64,000 nt of DNA. Source: Clostridiales bacterium (GTDB lineage Bacteria; Bacillota; Clostridia; Peptostreptococcales; Anaerovoracaceae). The notes below the pieces were generated by a model that had not been told where the DNA came from, searched no databases, and saw only the letters and a program-made list of their open reading frames with translations. Position numbers and translations under genes: made by a program. This document shows positions 1-8,970 of the stretch, in pieces. Each line of letters opens with the position of its first letter. Within the stretch, counting starts at the first letter, position 1. The stretch lies in NCBI GenBank assembly GCA_015243575.1, contig CP042469.1:4616929-4680928 (forward strand), in the 5' to 3' direction.

Positions 1-2317
1 CGCTATCCTTGTGATTAGCTCGCTTTTTTTAATCGTTTCTGAATTGATCATATCACAAATGATCAGTACTGACTTTTCTATGTTGATGCAAAACCAGCGT
101 CAAAGCTCGGTCAGCAAAATGGTTCATATGGCCTACAACACAATCGAGCCGATTCTCGATGACATGCGCCGCGGAATGCTGGACAAGACAGAGGCCAGAG
201 AAGAAATCATAAATCTTGTTCGCAAAATGACCTACGAGGATGAGTACGGAAAAAATTACATATTTATGAGTTCTTATGATGGCGTAATGCTGGTGCAGCC
301 CTTTGAAAACAGAAAAGAAGGATCCTATCAATGGGATCTACAGGATGTAAATGGTAAATATATCATTCGGGAGCTTGTGAAAGCTGCTAAGGAGACACCA
401 TCCGGTGCTTATGTCTCCTATCATTACTATATGCCGGAAGAAAACCGTGTGGAGGAAAAGTTGTCATATGTAATGGGCATTCCGGAAATAGATGCCTATA
501 TCGGCACGGGAATGTACCCTGAGAGCGCATATAGGGAGCTTGAAAAAGTGTTGAAAATTCAGCGATATGGGTTTCTTTTCATCACGATCAGTGTGATTAT
601 TGCTGCGGCAATATATATTCGTATTTTAATTACAGCCAACGACAGACTTTCTGTTGAGATTCAGGAAAGGATGTATGCGGAAAGCAATATTAGGACCGTC
701 TTTGACTCAATCCATGATACTGTAATGATTCATGACAAAGATGGAGTGATCCTCCAGGCAAACAAAAGAGCGGGCTCTTTATTTGGGATACCGGTAGATC
801 GAATCACGGATTACAGCATTCCGCAGCTCTGCGCGGATGGTTATGAGGCCGATGAAAAGCTGCAGCAAGCGGATACTCTTGAGATGGCATCCATGGTCTT
901 CGAATGGAAATTCAAACGGCCTAACGATGGCAATACCTTTGATGGAGAGGTAGCTTTGAGAAAAAGTATCTGGTCGGGTGACGAAGTAATCGTTTCTGTG
1001 ATCAGAGATATCAGTGAGCGAAAAAAGCATGAGGATGATATCAGATATCTGGCATATTGTGATTACCTGACTTCACTTTATAATCGTGTATATATCATGA
1101 ATGAACTGAGAAAGGAATTTGATGCTGCTGATGATGAAGGAGTAAGTGGAGCTATCCTGTTCATAGACCTTGATAATTTTAAGAAGATTAATGACAGCTT
1201 TGGCCACTTCTTTGGCGATGAAGTCTTGGTTGAACTTGCAGAGAGGCTTAGGGAGCTTGCAAATCCTAATCTGATTCCGGCAAGGATTGGTGGCGATGAA
1301 TTTGTTATCTTATATCATAATGCTGACAGCGCCAAAGCGGCCTTGGCGGCAGAGAATGTTCTTTCGGCGTTCCGAAAGCCGATCATGCTACGAGAAACAC
1401 CCGTACATATCACGTGCAGTATTGGTATCAGTCTCTTTCCTGACGATGGGCGATCCGTGGAGGATTTATTTAAGAAGGCTGACCTTGCGCTTTACAGTGC
1501 GAAGGACAAAGGAAAGGACAGTTTCTGTTTTTATGAAGAGATATTAAGCCTTGAGCTGCAATTCAAAAGTGAAATGGAAGAGCAGATGCGGCTTGCCTTT
1601 ACAAATGGTGAATTTGCGCTTCACTTCCAGCCAATGTTTGACATTAAAAGCCGGAGCATTAAGGGCTATGAGGCACTGATTCGCTGGAACAGTATAAAAT
1701 ATGGATCTGTTTCTCCTGAAGTGATGATTCCTCTGGCGGAGGAAATCGGGATGATCAAGCAAATTGGAGATTGGGTTATTGACAAATCGTTTGCCTTCGC
1801 ACAACAAACCCAGTTACAGGGACTCTACATTTCCTGCAATGTTTCGTCGATTCAATTGTCACAGAATGACTTTGTGGAGAATGTGCTTGCAAAATATGAT
1901 CAATATAAGTTGCAGAAAGGCAGTATTGCATTGGAAATCACAGAATCATGCTTAGTAGAATCCTTTGGTGAAGCATCTCAGAAGCTGACTTCTCTCAGGG
2001 AAAAAGGGATCCTTATCTATCTTGATGATTTTGGTACGGGATATTCTTCTCTAAATTATTTAAAAAACCTCCCCGCTGACATTATAAAAATTGATAAATG
2101 CTTTATTGATGAAATCGCAAATTCCGGAGTGGATAGCAAGATTCTTAAGACCATAATCTCTCTTGTTCATGATATGGGGATTAAAACGGTAGCGGAGGGC
2201 GTGGAAACAGAAGACCAGCTTCATTTCCTGGAAACCTGCGGCTGTGATTTGATACAGGGTTATTTGATCAGCAAACCAATTCCTGAAGCTCAGGTTCGTG
2301 CGGAATTGGGGCTATGA
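1..2317 (+). CDS. Cache-PAS-GGDEF-EAL cyclic-di-GMP signalling protein, 5' end outside window
   Basis: The reading frame is open back to base 2, so the gene starts upstream; the GTG at 11 lies inside the first membrane helix and is unlikely to be the start. Numbering from that GTG, an extracytoplasmic Cache-like sensor occupies about residues 25-185, a second membrane helix about 187-210, and a PAS domain about 225-335. A GGDEF domain follows with an intact GGDEF motif at residues 427-431, then an EAL domain (about 515-765) with YEALIRW, DDFGTGYSS and AEGVE motifs. Both catalytic signatures look complete, so synthesis and hydrolysis of c-di-GMP are both possible; which dominates cannot be read from sequence. 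The family senses small extracellular ligands and signals at the membrane. No downstream partner gene is visible on this strand. Confidence 0.93.
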   Translation, partial: AILVISSLFLIVSELIISQMISTDFSMLMQNQRQSSVSKMVHMAYNTIEPILDDMRRGMLDKTEAREEIINLVRKMTYEDEYGKNYIFMSSYDGVMLVQPFENRKEGSYQWDLQDVNGKYIIRELVKAAKETPSGAYVSYHYYMPEENRVEEKLSYVMGIPEIDAYIGTGMYPESAYRELEKVLKIQRYGFLFITISVIIAAAIYIRILITANDRLSVEIQERMYAESNIRTVFDSIHDTVMIHDKDGVILQANKRAGSLFGIPVDRITDYSIPQLCADGYEADEKLQQADTLEMASMVFEWKFKRPNDGNTFDGEVALRKSIWSGDEVIVSVIRDISERKKHEDDIRYLAYCDYLTSLYNRVYIMNELRKEFDAADDEGVSGAILFIDLDNFKKINDSFGHFFGDEVLVELAERLRELANPNLIPARIGGDEFVILYHNADSAKAALAAENVLSAFRKPIMLRETPVHITCSIGISLFPDDGRSVEDLFKKADLALYSAKDKGKDSFCFYEEILSLELQFKSEMEEQMRLAFTNGEFALHFQPMFDIKSRSIKGYEALIRWNSIKYGSVSPEVMIPLAEEIGMIKQIGDWVIDKSFAFAQQTQLQGLYISCNVSSIQLSQNDFVENVLAKYDQYKLQKGSIALEITESCLVESFGEASQKLTSLREKGILIYLDDFGTGYSSLNYLKNLPADIIKIDKCFIDEIANSGVDSKILKTIISLVHDMGIKTVAEGVETEDQLHFLETCGCDLIQGYLISKPIPEAQVRAELGL

Positions 2318-2348
2318 TTGGTAATATGAATCGCTATAAAAAAATACA

Positions 2349-2377
2349 TGGACAAAAATAAAACGTTGTGGTATAAT
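2349..2377 (+). promoter_or_regulatory. Putative sigma-A promoter
   Basis: TGGACA (2349-2354) and TATAAT (2372-2377) are separated by 17 bp. It would drive the short reading frame at 2480 or a small untranslated RNA ending at the hairpin at 2692-2737. Confidence 0.5.
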
Positions 2378-2479
2378 CGGAGAAATGCCTGGATGAAGGA
2401 TGAACTGAATCCTGAATGCAAGTCCGTTATATACCCTTGAAGGGATTAACTCGAAGTTGGAAAAGAGAGTGTTATTCTG

Positions 2480-2713
2480 TTGAAGTTTGCGTTAGATGAT
2501 ATCATTAAAAATGTGAATTATGATCAAAGCCGATTGTCGGAAGGGGTTTTCCGTGATGGGGTTCGTGTTTCAATCATTTGTAGCATGAATCAATGGAATG
2601 GAGCATCTAGCGATTGCATTTTAGAGATATTGAATGATCAATTAAGTGAAGAGAAAGGGAAAAAACAGAAACTACAATTGAACAGCGAAGGAAAAAGTGC
2701 AGGAATCAAATGA
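2480..2713 (+). CDS. Small hypothetical protein (77 aa), doubtful
   Basis: I do not recognise this product. The frame begins at a TTG with only a weak purine-rich stretch about 10 bases upstream, and it follows a good promoter about 100 bases away. The protein is hydrophilic, has no membrane segment and ends in a Lys/Glu-rich tail. Its last codons lie inside the left arm and loop of the hairpin shared with convergent spoIIID, so the C-terminus is partly dictated by terminator sequence. It may be a real small protein, a decayed gene or a chance frame in a small transcript. Confidence 0.3.
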   Translation: MKFALDDIIKNVNYDQSRLSEGVFRDGVRVSIICSMNQWNGASSDCILEILNDQLSEEKGKKQKLQLNSEGKSAGIK

Positions 2714-2737
2714 TATTTTTTGATTCACTGCACTTTT
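2692..2737. terminator. Intrinsic terminator, mainly for spoIIID
   Basis: Arms AAAGTGCAG-GAATCAAA and TTTGATTC-ACTGCACTTT pair with one bulge. Read on the minus strand, the stem is followed by a run of T residues just after the spoIIID stop. The plus-strand T tract is also present, so it may act in both directions. Confidence 0.75.
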
Positions 2738-2740
2738 ATT

Positions 2741-2989
2741 TTACCGTCCTTTATATTTCTGCTGTGTGGCAAGACCGCCACGGATATGACGCTCCGCCTT
2801 GTTATTATCTAAAACAGTCTTGACTTCATGGGCAAGCCCTGGATTTATCTCAAGCAGCCTTTCGGTAATATCCTTATGGACTGTGGATTTAGATACCCGA
2901 AACTTTTTAGCGGCCGCTCTAACCGTGGAATTTGTTTCAAGTATGTACCTAGCGAGCTCCAGAACCCGCTCTTCTATGTAATCCTTCAT
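2741..2989 (-). CDS. spoIIID: Sporulation transcription factor SpoIIID
   Basis: The 82-residue product has the length and layout of SpoIIID, the mother-cell DNA-binding protein that tunes sigma-E and sigma-K gene expression during endospore formation. A helix-turn-helix lies at about residues 20-45, around the segment AAKKFRVSKSTVHKDI. A basic C-terminal tail follows (RHIRGGLATQQKYKGR), as expected for this monomeric DNA binder. The ATG is preceded by a GGTGG-type ribosome site about 12 bases upstream. The gene stands alone and ends at a strong hairpin. Its presence is the best evidence in the window that the organism sporulates. Confidence 0.95.
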   Translation of the reverse strand: MKDYIEERVLELARYILETNSTVRAAAKKFRVSKSTVHKDITERLLEINPGLAHEVKTVLDNNKAERHIRGGLATQQKYKGR

Positions 2990-3182
2990 ATTATAGACTT
3001 CACCACCTTCATATATTTGTGCAATACTTGGAATTGGCCTCTAAGCCAAGCAACCGTTTCTTTACAACATATATATGTAGGACATGAAGGTGATATACCA
3101 TTTGATTGACAGATAAAAATGGAACTTCGGAGGTGGATCAAGGCACCTATTCAAGCTTGCACCTCTGATTTGTAATTGCCAA

Positions 3183-3196
3183 TGAATAAAAATACA
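3183..3196. promoter_or_regulatory. Putative ArgR operator (ARG box)
   Basis: TGAATAAAAATACA matches the arginine-repressor consensus TGAATWWWWATTCA at 13 of 14 positions. It lies 28 bases upstream of the -35 element of the argC promoter. Inference: arginine-dependent control of the cluster by ArgR, whose gene is not in this window. Confidence 0.5.
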
Positions 3197-3224
3197 TTTT
3201 TCGTAATAAATATGCAAAAATCCG

Positions 3225-3252
3225 TTGACTTTGTTCCAAATAGGCGTATAAT
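3225..3252 (+). promoter_or_regulatory. Promoter of the arg-car operon
   Basis: TTGACT (3225-3230), a 16-bp spacer and TATAAT (3247-3252) lie 83 bases upstream of the argC start. Confidence 0.75.
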
Positions 3253-3334
3253 GATAAAAATGACATTTTAGCTGAAGTGGCTAAACTAGAGGAATACAGA
3301 TCAATATCCAAAAACGAAGGAAGGTGCAGTCGGA

Positions 3335-4282
3335 ATGGCATATAAAATATTTATTGACGGTCAAGAGGGAACCACAGGTTTGAAGATACATAACAGGCTG
3401 AAAAGCAGAGCAGATCTTACAATACAAACAATTGCCGAAGCGGATAGGAAAGAGCCTGAAGCCCGTCTTAAAATGATACAAAATGCAGATATATCCTTCC
3501 TGTGTCTGCCGGATGCAGCAGCAAGAGAAATAGCTGCTCTTGCAGGAGAAAGCAGCAGAATCTTGGATACTTCTACGGCTCATCGAACGAATCAGCATTG
3601 GGATTATGGAATGCCCGAACTGGATAAGAACCAAAGAACTCTTATCCAAAAATCAAATCGTATCGCAGTACCAGGCTGTCATGCTACCGGATTCATTTCT
3701 CTGGTAAAGCCGTTGATACAGTACGGAATTGCAGACGCTGGATACCCGTTTGTCTGTCACTCTTTGACAGGATACAGCGGCGCGGGAAAAAACATGATCG
3801 CCCAGTATGAGTCAGAGGGCAGGAATAAAGAGCTCAACTCTCCAAGGCAGTATGGACTGGATCAAAATCACAAACATTTACCCGAAATGATCGCCATGAC
3901 AGGAATTGAATACGCTCCGGCATTTCATCCAGTTATAGCAGATTATTATTGTGGAATGCTGATTACCGTGCCGCTTCACACAAGACTCCTGGCAAAGAAA
4001 ATGAGCCCGTCGATACTGCAGCAGGTGTTTGCAGAACATTATCAAGACCAGCCTCTCATTACAGTGAAGGAATTCGGGGAAAAGCCCGAAGATGGCTTTA
4101 TGGCTGCGGGATCGCTTGCGGAAACTGATGGGATGGAAATTTATCTATGCGGTCATGCAGAGCAGATCACTTTGATGGCCCGATATGATAATCTCGGCAA
4201 AGGCGCTTCCGGCGCAGCAATCCAATGCATGAATATTATGCTGAACCTGCCTGAAACCACAGGGCTCGTTCTTCATTCATAA
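3335..4282 (+). CDS. argC: N-acetyl-gamma-glutamyl-phosphate reductase
   Basis: This is the third enzyme of arginine synthesis, reducing N-acetylglutamyl phosphate to the semialdehyde with NADPH. At 315 residues it resembles the shorter type 2 class of the family. An N-terminal nucleotide-binding loop (GQEGTTG, residues 9-15) is followed by the catalytic cysteine in VPGCHATG (Cys115) and a STAHR segment at 80-84. The ATG follows an AAGGAAGG ribosome site (3315-3322). It is the first gene of argC-argJ-argB-argD-carA-carB, behind a promoter and a likely ArgR site. Confidence 0.95.
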   Translation: MAYKIFIDGQEGTTGLKIHNRLKSRADLTIQTIAEADRKEPEARLKMIQNADISFLCLPDAAAREIAALAGESSRILDTSTAHRTNQHWDYGMPELDKNQRTLIQKSNRIAVPGCHATGFISLVKPLIQYGIADAGYPFVCHSLTGYSGAGKNMIAQYESEGRNKELNSPRQYGLDQNHKHLPEMIAMTGIEYAPAFHPVIADYYCGMLITVPLHTRLLAKKMSPSILQQVFAEHYQDQPLITVKEFGEKPEDGFMAAGSLAETDGMEIYLCGHAEQITLMARYDNLGKGASGAAIQCMNIMLNLPETTGLVLHS

Positions 4283-4310
4283 ATATTGAAACAGAATTGG
4301 AGGAATCAAT

Positions 4311-5531
4311 ATGAATACAGGATTTATAGAGGGCGGAATCTGTGCGCCCAAAGGCTTTCAAGCGTCCGGAGTCCACTGTGGAATCCGAGGCAACACCTCG
4401 AAGAATGATTTGTCACTTATTTTAAGTGATGTTATGTGCAGCGCTGCTGCTGTCTATACTAAGAACAAGGTAAAGGGTGCACCGCTGCTGATTACAAAGG
4501 AGCATCTGGATGACGGAAAAGCGATTGCGGTCATCTGCAACAGCGGAAACGCAAATACCTGCGCACCCAACGGAATCGAGATTGCGGTAAAGACCTGCGA
4601 ATTGCTGGCCGAAAAGCTGGAGGTAAAGCCTGAGGATATCATCGTGGCATCGACCGGGGTCATAGGCCAGCCCATGAGCATGGAACCCTTTGAAAAAGGA
4701 ATCCCGGAAGCGATCAAAAAGCTCAGTGATAACGGTTCGGAAGAGGCAGCCTTCGGTATTATGACGACGGACACCGTGAAAAAAGAGTTTGCAGTCAAAT
4801 TCGAGCTAGGCGGAAAAGAATGCAAAATAGGTGGTATCGCCAAGGGCAGCGGCATGATCCATCCCAATATGGCGACAATGCTTTGCTTCCTGACGACAGA
4901 CGCGGCTATCGCTCCTGAACTTCTTCATAAAGCACTGTCTGCAGACATTCTGGATACGTTCAACCAGCTGAGTGTTGACGGTGATACCTCCACCAACGAT
5001 ATGGTATCCATCATGGCGAACGGAATGGCAGGCAATGTGCTCATTGAGAGAGAGGGAGAGGACTTCAATGTTTTCTGCGCCGCACTGAACCAGGTTACCT
5101 CTGCAATAGTCAAAGCGCTGGCAAAAGACGGCGAAGGTGCAGGGAAGCTCCTTGAATGCACCGTTACAGGAGCACCTGATAAGGAGACTGCGCGGACAAT
5201 CTCCAAATCAGTCATTACTTCCAGCCTGTTTAAAGCTGCCATGTTTGGCGAAGATGCCAATTGGGGCAGAGTCCTTTGCGCCATTGGATATGCAGATGCA
5301 GAATTTGATATTAATAAAGTTGATGTTTCTTTGGCATCAGCCAAAGGTAAAGTGGATGTATGCAAAGGAGCCGCATACAACGAATACAGCGAAGATGAGG
5401 CTTCGGTGATCTTAAAGGAAGACGAGATCAGCATCCTCGTATCACTCAATCAGGGTGAAGCCGAGGCAAAGGCATGGGGCTGTGATCTGACGTACAGCTA
5501 TGTGGAGATTAACGGCAGTTATCGGTCATAA
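4311..5531 (+). CDS. argJ: Bifunctional glutamate N-acetyltransferase / ornithine acetyltransferase
   Basis: ArgJ recycles the acetyl group from N-acetylornithine to glutamate, and in many bacteria also makes N-acetylglutamate from acetyl-CoA. The 406-residue protein carries the self-cleavage region KGSGMIHPNMATML; the expected nucleophile is Thr189, which becomes the N-terminus of the beta chain. The family matures into alpha and beta subunits by this cleavage. The start is 28 bases after argC, with a TTGGAGGAAT ribosome site. No separate argA or argE appears in the cluster, consistent with the cyclic acetyl pathway. Whether it also has synthase activity cannot be decided from sequence. Confidence 0.96.
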   Translation: MNTGFIEGGICAPKGFQASGVHCGIRGNTSKNDLSLILSDVMCSAAAVYTKNKVKGAPLLITKEHLDDGKAIAVICNSGNANTCAPNGIEIAVKTCELLAEKLEVKPEDIIVASTGVIGQPMSMEPFEKGIPEAIKKLSDNGSEEAAFGIMTTDTVKKEFAVKFELGGKECKIGGIAKGSGMIHPNMATMLCFLTTDAAIAPELLHKALSADILDTFNQLSVDGDTSTNDMVSIMANGMAGNVLIEREGEDFNVFCAALNQVTSAIVKALAKDGEGAGKLLECTVTGAPDKETARTISKSVITSSLFKAAMFGEDANWGRVLCAIGYADAEFDINKVDVSLASAKGKVDVCKGAAYNEYSEDEASVILKEDEISILVSLNQGEAEAKAWGCDLTYSYVEINGSYRS

Positions 5532-5570
5532 CAAGGAACGCAGCCTAGCAGATTCAGATAAGGGGAAAAC

Positions 5571-6425
5571 ATGAAAGACACGATCACAAGCGCGAAGGTA
5601 CTGGTAGAGGCCCTTCCTTATATACAGAAATATTTTAATAAAACCGTAGTGATCAAATACGGCGGAAACGCAATGGTCAATGACAAGCTGAAAATGGCTG
5701 TCATGAAGGACATTGTGCTTCTGGCACTGGTCGGAATCAAGGTTGTCCTGATACACGGAGGCGGCCCTGAGATCAGCACCATGCTGAACATCATGGGAAA
5801 GGAATCCAAATTCATTGACGGGCTCAGGTATACCGATGAAGAAACTGCTGAGGTTGCGGCCATGGTTTTGGCAGGCAAGGTCAACAAGAATCTTGTTTCG
5901 CTGATCCAGCAGAATAATGGGAAGGCCATCGGCCTCTGCGGCCTGGACGGAGGAATGCTTCAGGTGGAAAAGCTGCAGGGAGAAGTGGATCTGGGTTTTG
6001 TGGGAGACATTAAAAAAGTCGAAGCTGCACCGATTACCATGGCACTGAAAAATGGGTTCATCCCGGTTGTGGCCACTGTGGGTGCTGACAAGGACGGCCA
6101 AACCTACAATATCAATGCAGACACGGCAGCGGCAGCAATCGCTGGTGCCTTGAAAGCAGAAAAGCTGATCCTGATGACCGACGTGAGAGGACTGCTTCGG
6201 GAAAAGGAAGATGAAGATACGCTGATTCATAAGGTTAGGGTAGATGAGGTTCCTGGGTTGGTCAGCAGTGGAATTTTATCTGGCGGCATGATCCCAAAGA
6301 TTCAGAGTTGTGTAGACGGAATCAAAAGTGGAATCAAGGAAGCGGTCATTATCGACGGAAGAATTGAACATTCTATTCTGATCGAGCTTTTTTCCGACGA
6401 AGGTATCGGAACGCTGCTCTACTAG
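5571..6425 (+). CDS. argB: Acetylglutamate kinase
   Basis: The enzyme phosphorylates N-acetylglutamate with ATP, the second and usually arginine-regulated step of arginine synthesis. The 284-residue amino-acid-kinase fold shows KYGGNAM (residues 29-35) and HGGGPEI (62-68), which bind phosphate and substrate, and a C-terminal ATP region with a MTDVRGL segment. The N-terminus has a short helix (residues 4-20) like that of arginine-sensitive hexameric enzymes, which suggests feedback inhibition but does not prove it. It sits between argJ and argD, same strand, in one apparent transcription unit. Confidence 0.96.
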   Translation: MKDTITSAKVLVEALPYIQKYFNKTVVIKYGGNAMVNDKLKMAVMKDIVLLALVGIKVVLIHGGGPEISTMLNIMGKESKFIDGLRYTDEETAEVAAMVLAGKVNKNLVSLIQQNNGKAIGLCGLDGGMLQVEKLQGEVDLGFVGDIKKVEAAPITMALKNGFIPVVATVGADKDGQTYNINADTAAAAIAGALKAEKLILMTDVRGLLREKEDEDTLIHKVRVDEVPGLVSSGILSGGMIPKIQSCVDGIKSGIKEAVIIDGRIEHSILIELFSDEGIGTLLY

Positions 6426-6527
6426 GGTGTGTTTCAGAAAGAATGATTGAAATAGAGGTACTGGATGCAAGGAAAGAAGGTTATCTTCCTCCCAAGGCTT
6501 GACGGTACAGGAACGGAGGCAAACATA

Positions 6528-7697
6528 ATGAAAAGTGCAGATGTGAAAGAAAGAGATCAGAAATACATCCTTGGGACATATGCAAGAAACGATCTATGCA
6601 TTGAAAAGGGTTCCGGAGCCACCTGTTGGTCACCGGAAGGAAAGAAATACATCGATTTCTCCTCTGGAATCGGCGTGAATTCGCTGGGGTATAGTGATAC
6701 CGGCTGGGTGGATGCGGTGATGCAGCAATTAAAGAACATTCAGCACACATCAAACCTCTTTTATACAAGCCCCTGCGGAGAACTGGCCGAAATGCTCGTA
6801 AGCAGAACCGGTTACAAAAAAGTATTCTTCTGCAACTCCGGAGCAGAGGCAAATGAAGGCGCCATCAAAACCGCCAGAAAATACAGCAGTCAAAAATACG
6901 GAGACGGAAGATACGAAATCATTACCTTGAAAGATTCCTTCCATGGAAGAACAATGGCCACTATAACGGCAACGGGCCAGGAAGGTTATCATAAATATTT
7001 CAACCCCTTTGTGGAAGGGTTTGAATACGCCATAGCAAACGATACGGACGACCTGCTTTCAAAGGTTTCGGAAAAGACCTGCGCCATCATGGTGGAATTT
7101 GTCCAGGGAGAAGGCGGCGTCAATAATCTGAAACAGAGTTTTGTAACGGCGATCTACGAGCTCTGCAAGGAGAAAGATATCCTGTTCCTTGCAGATGAGG
7201 TTCAGACGGGAGTGGGAAGAACAGGTAAGCTGTTCGCTTATGAACATTATGGGATCACACCTGATCTTGTGACTATGGCAAAAGGACTTGGCGCAGGACT
7301 GCCTATCGGCGGAATTCTGTTTGGCGAGAAATGTGAAGGTGTGCTGCAGCCGGGGGATCATGGCACAACTTTTGGTGGAAATCCGGCGGTATGTGCCGGA
7401 GGTATTGAAGTTCTGAAGAGGATTGACGAAGCATTCCTTTCGGAAGTCAGTGAAAAGGGAGCATACCTGCGCAGCAAACTCCTTCAGATGGAGGGTGTTG
7501 CGGCAGTGACCGGGCTTGGGTTGATGCTGGGTGTAGCGCCTAAGGAGAAAGATGCTAAGGCTGTTGTAAAAAATGCGTTGGAAGCGGGACTTATTGCGCT
7601 GACCGCAAAGGATAAAATTAGACTTCTGCCTCCGCTGAACATCACAATTGAGGAGCTGGAAGAAGGGCTTGCAATTCTTGAAGCAGCCCTGAAATAA
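6528..7697 (+). CDS. argD: Acetylornithine aminotransferase
   Basis: A class III PLP-dependent aminotransferase, it converts N-acetylglutamate semialdehyde to N-acetylornithine. I chose the ATG at 6528 because it has a GGAGG site (6515-6519) 8 bases upstream and gives the usual family N-terminus (389 aa). An in-frame ATG at 6465 would add 21 atypical residues behind a weaker site. From 6528, the PLP phosphate loop is FCNSGAEANEGA (101-112), the ring-binding Asp is in LADEVQTG (Asp223), and the Schiff-base lysine is Lys252 in MAKGLG. A 144-bp gap without promoter or terminator separates it from carA. Confidence 0.95.
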   Translation: MKSADVKERDQKYILGTYARNDLCIEKGSGATCWSPEGKKYIDFSSGIGVNSLGYSDTGWVDAVMQQLKNIQHTSNLFYTSPCGELAEMLVSRTGYKKVFFCNSGAEANEGAIKTARKYSSQKYGDGRYEIITLKDSFHGRTMATITATGQEGYHKYFNPFVEGFEYAIANDTDDLLSKVSEKTCAIMVEFVQGEGGVNNLKQSFVTAIYELCKEKDILFLADEVQTGVGRTGKLFAYEHYGITPDLVTMAKGLGAGLPIGGILFGEKCEGVLQPGDHGTTFGGNPAVCAGGIEVLKRIDEAFLSEVSEKGAYLRSKLLQMEGVAAVTGLGLMLGVAPKEKDAKAVVKNALEAGLIALTAKDKIRLLPPLNITIEELEEGLAILEAALK

Positions 7698-7841
7698 AGC
7701 GATGCGCTGAAAAGACGCTTACGCAGCAGTGGAAATAAAGCGGTGCAGTCTGGCGGGCAGATACGCCCTGCATCGCAAGAATTTCACCGGATATGAGCCT
7801 GCAGACTGATACGTTGGAATTGATGGGGAGGAATATAAAAC

Positions 7842-8954
7842 ATGGAACATGGCAATCAATTGACAGGAAAAGAAGAGCGCAAAGCATATTTAATCTTGGC
7901 GGATGGTTCTGTATACCAAGGAAATAGCTTTGGCGCTCAGGGTACAGCATTGGGAGAGGTGGTTTTTACCACGGGAATGACCGGTTATCAGGAAACCTTG
8001 ACCGATCCCAGCTATTATGGTCAAATTGTAACACAGACCTTCCCGTTGATCGGAAATTACGGTGTGAATGAATTTGACAGTGAATCAAAAAAATCCTGGG
8101 TGAAAGGATATATTGTGAGAGAATGGTGCGAGGAACCGTCCAATTTCAGATGCGGCAAAACCATAGACCAGTATCTCAAAGAACAGAATGTAATCGGTAT
8201 CTATGATATTGATACGAGGGCACTTACGAAGAAAACGAGAGAGCATGGCGTCATGAACGGTGCAATTACAACGGAATTGCCTGAAGATATGGACGCTTTT
8301 TTAAAGGAATTAAAGGAATATACCATACAGGATGCAGTGAAATCAGTAACCTGCGCGGAGAAGACATTTCATAAGGCAGAAAATCAAGAACTTCATGTTG
8401 CCCTTTACGACTACGGATCAAAGGAGAACATTCTCCGCAGCTTGCTGGAACGAGGCTGCAGCGTAACGGTGGTGCCTTATAATACCACTGTGAAAGAAAT
8501 CCTCGACATCAATCCTGATGGGATTATGCTTTCCAACGGACCTGGAGATCCTTCAGAGAATACGGAGCCCATCGCAATTTTAAAAGAACTGATGAATTCT
8601 GAGATTCCTATCTTCGGCATCTGCCTGGGACATCAGCTTCTGGCCCTGGCAAATGGTGCAGCCACACAGAAACTAAAGTATGGCCACCGGGGAGCCAATC
8701 AGCCGGTGGTAGACACGGTGCGGGACAGAGTCTTTATTACGAGCCAGAATCATGGCTATGCGGTGGTAGGAGAAACGCTGAACCCAGCGGTTGGCTTTGT
8801 AAGCCATCATAATGCCAATGACGGGAGCTGCGAGGGGATTACGTATCAGAACGGAAAGGCCTTTACGGTGCAGTTCCATCCGGAAGCCTGCGCTGGACCG
8901 CTGGATACCAAGTATCTGTTTGACACATTCATCGGACTCATGAAGCAGCAGTAA
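7842..8954 (+). CDS. carA: Carbamoyl-phosphate synthase, small (glutaminase) subunit
   Basis: CarA hydrolyses glutamine and channels ammonia to CarB for carbamoyl-phosphate synthesis. The 370-residue product has the N-terminal CPSase small-chain domain (to about residue 150) and a class I glutaminase domain with nucleophile Cys261 in CLGHQLL and the His346/Glu348 pair in FHPEA. The ATG follows a GGGGAGGAAT ribosome site. Placement directly after argD and 16 bases before carB suggests this copy is geared to arginine. Pyrimidine synthesis may share it or use another copy outside the window. Confidence 0.96.
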   Translation: MEHGNQLTGKEERKAYLILADGSVYQGNSFGAQGTALGEVVFTTGMTGYQETLTDPSYYGQIVTQTFPLIGNYGVNEFDSESKKSWVKGYIVREWCEEPSNFRCGKTIDQYLKEQNVIGIYDIDTRALTKKTREHGVMNGAITTELPEDMDAFLKELKEYTIQDAVKSVTCAEKTFHKAENQELHVALYDYGSKENILRSLLERGCSVTVVPYNTTVKEILDINPDGIMLSNGPGDPSENTEPIAILKELMNSEIPIFGICLGHQLLALANGAATQKLKYGHRGANQPVVDTVRDRVFITSQNHGYAVVGETLNPAVGFVSHHNANDGSCEGITYQNGKAFTVQFHPEACAGPLDTKYLFDTFIGLMKQQ

Positions 8955-8970
8955 AGAGAGGGAGGAAACT

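Noticed and set aside
3119-3175. GGAGGTG...CACCTC pairing before argC as a T-box or terminator
   Set aside because: It lies upstream of the argC promoter, lacks the T-box core sequence and has no T tract.
5526-6230. 234-codon minus-strand frame over argB
   Set aside because: Antisense shadow of a confident gene, with low-complexity His/Cys-rich composition.
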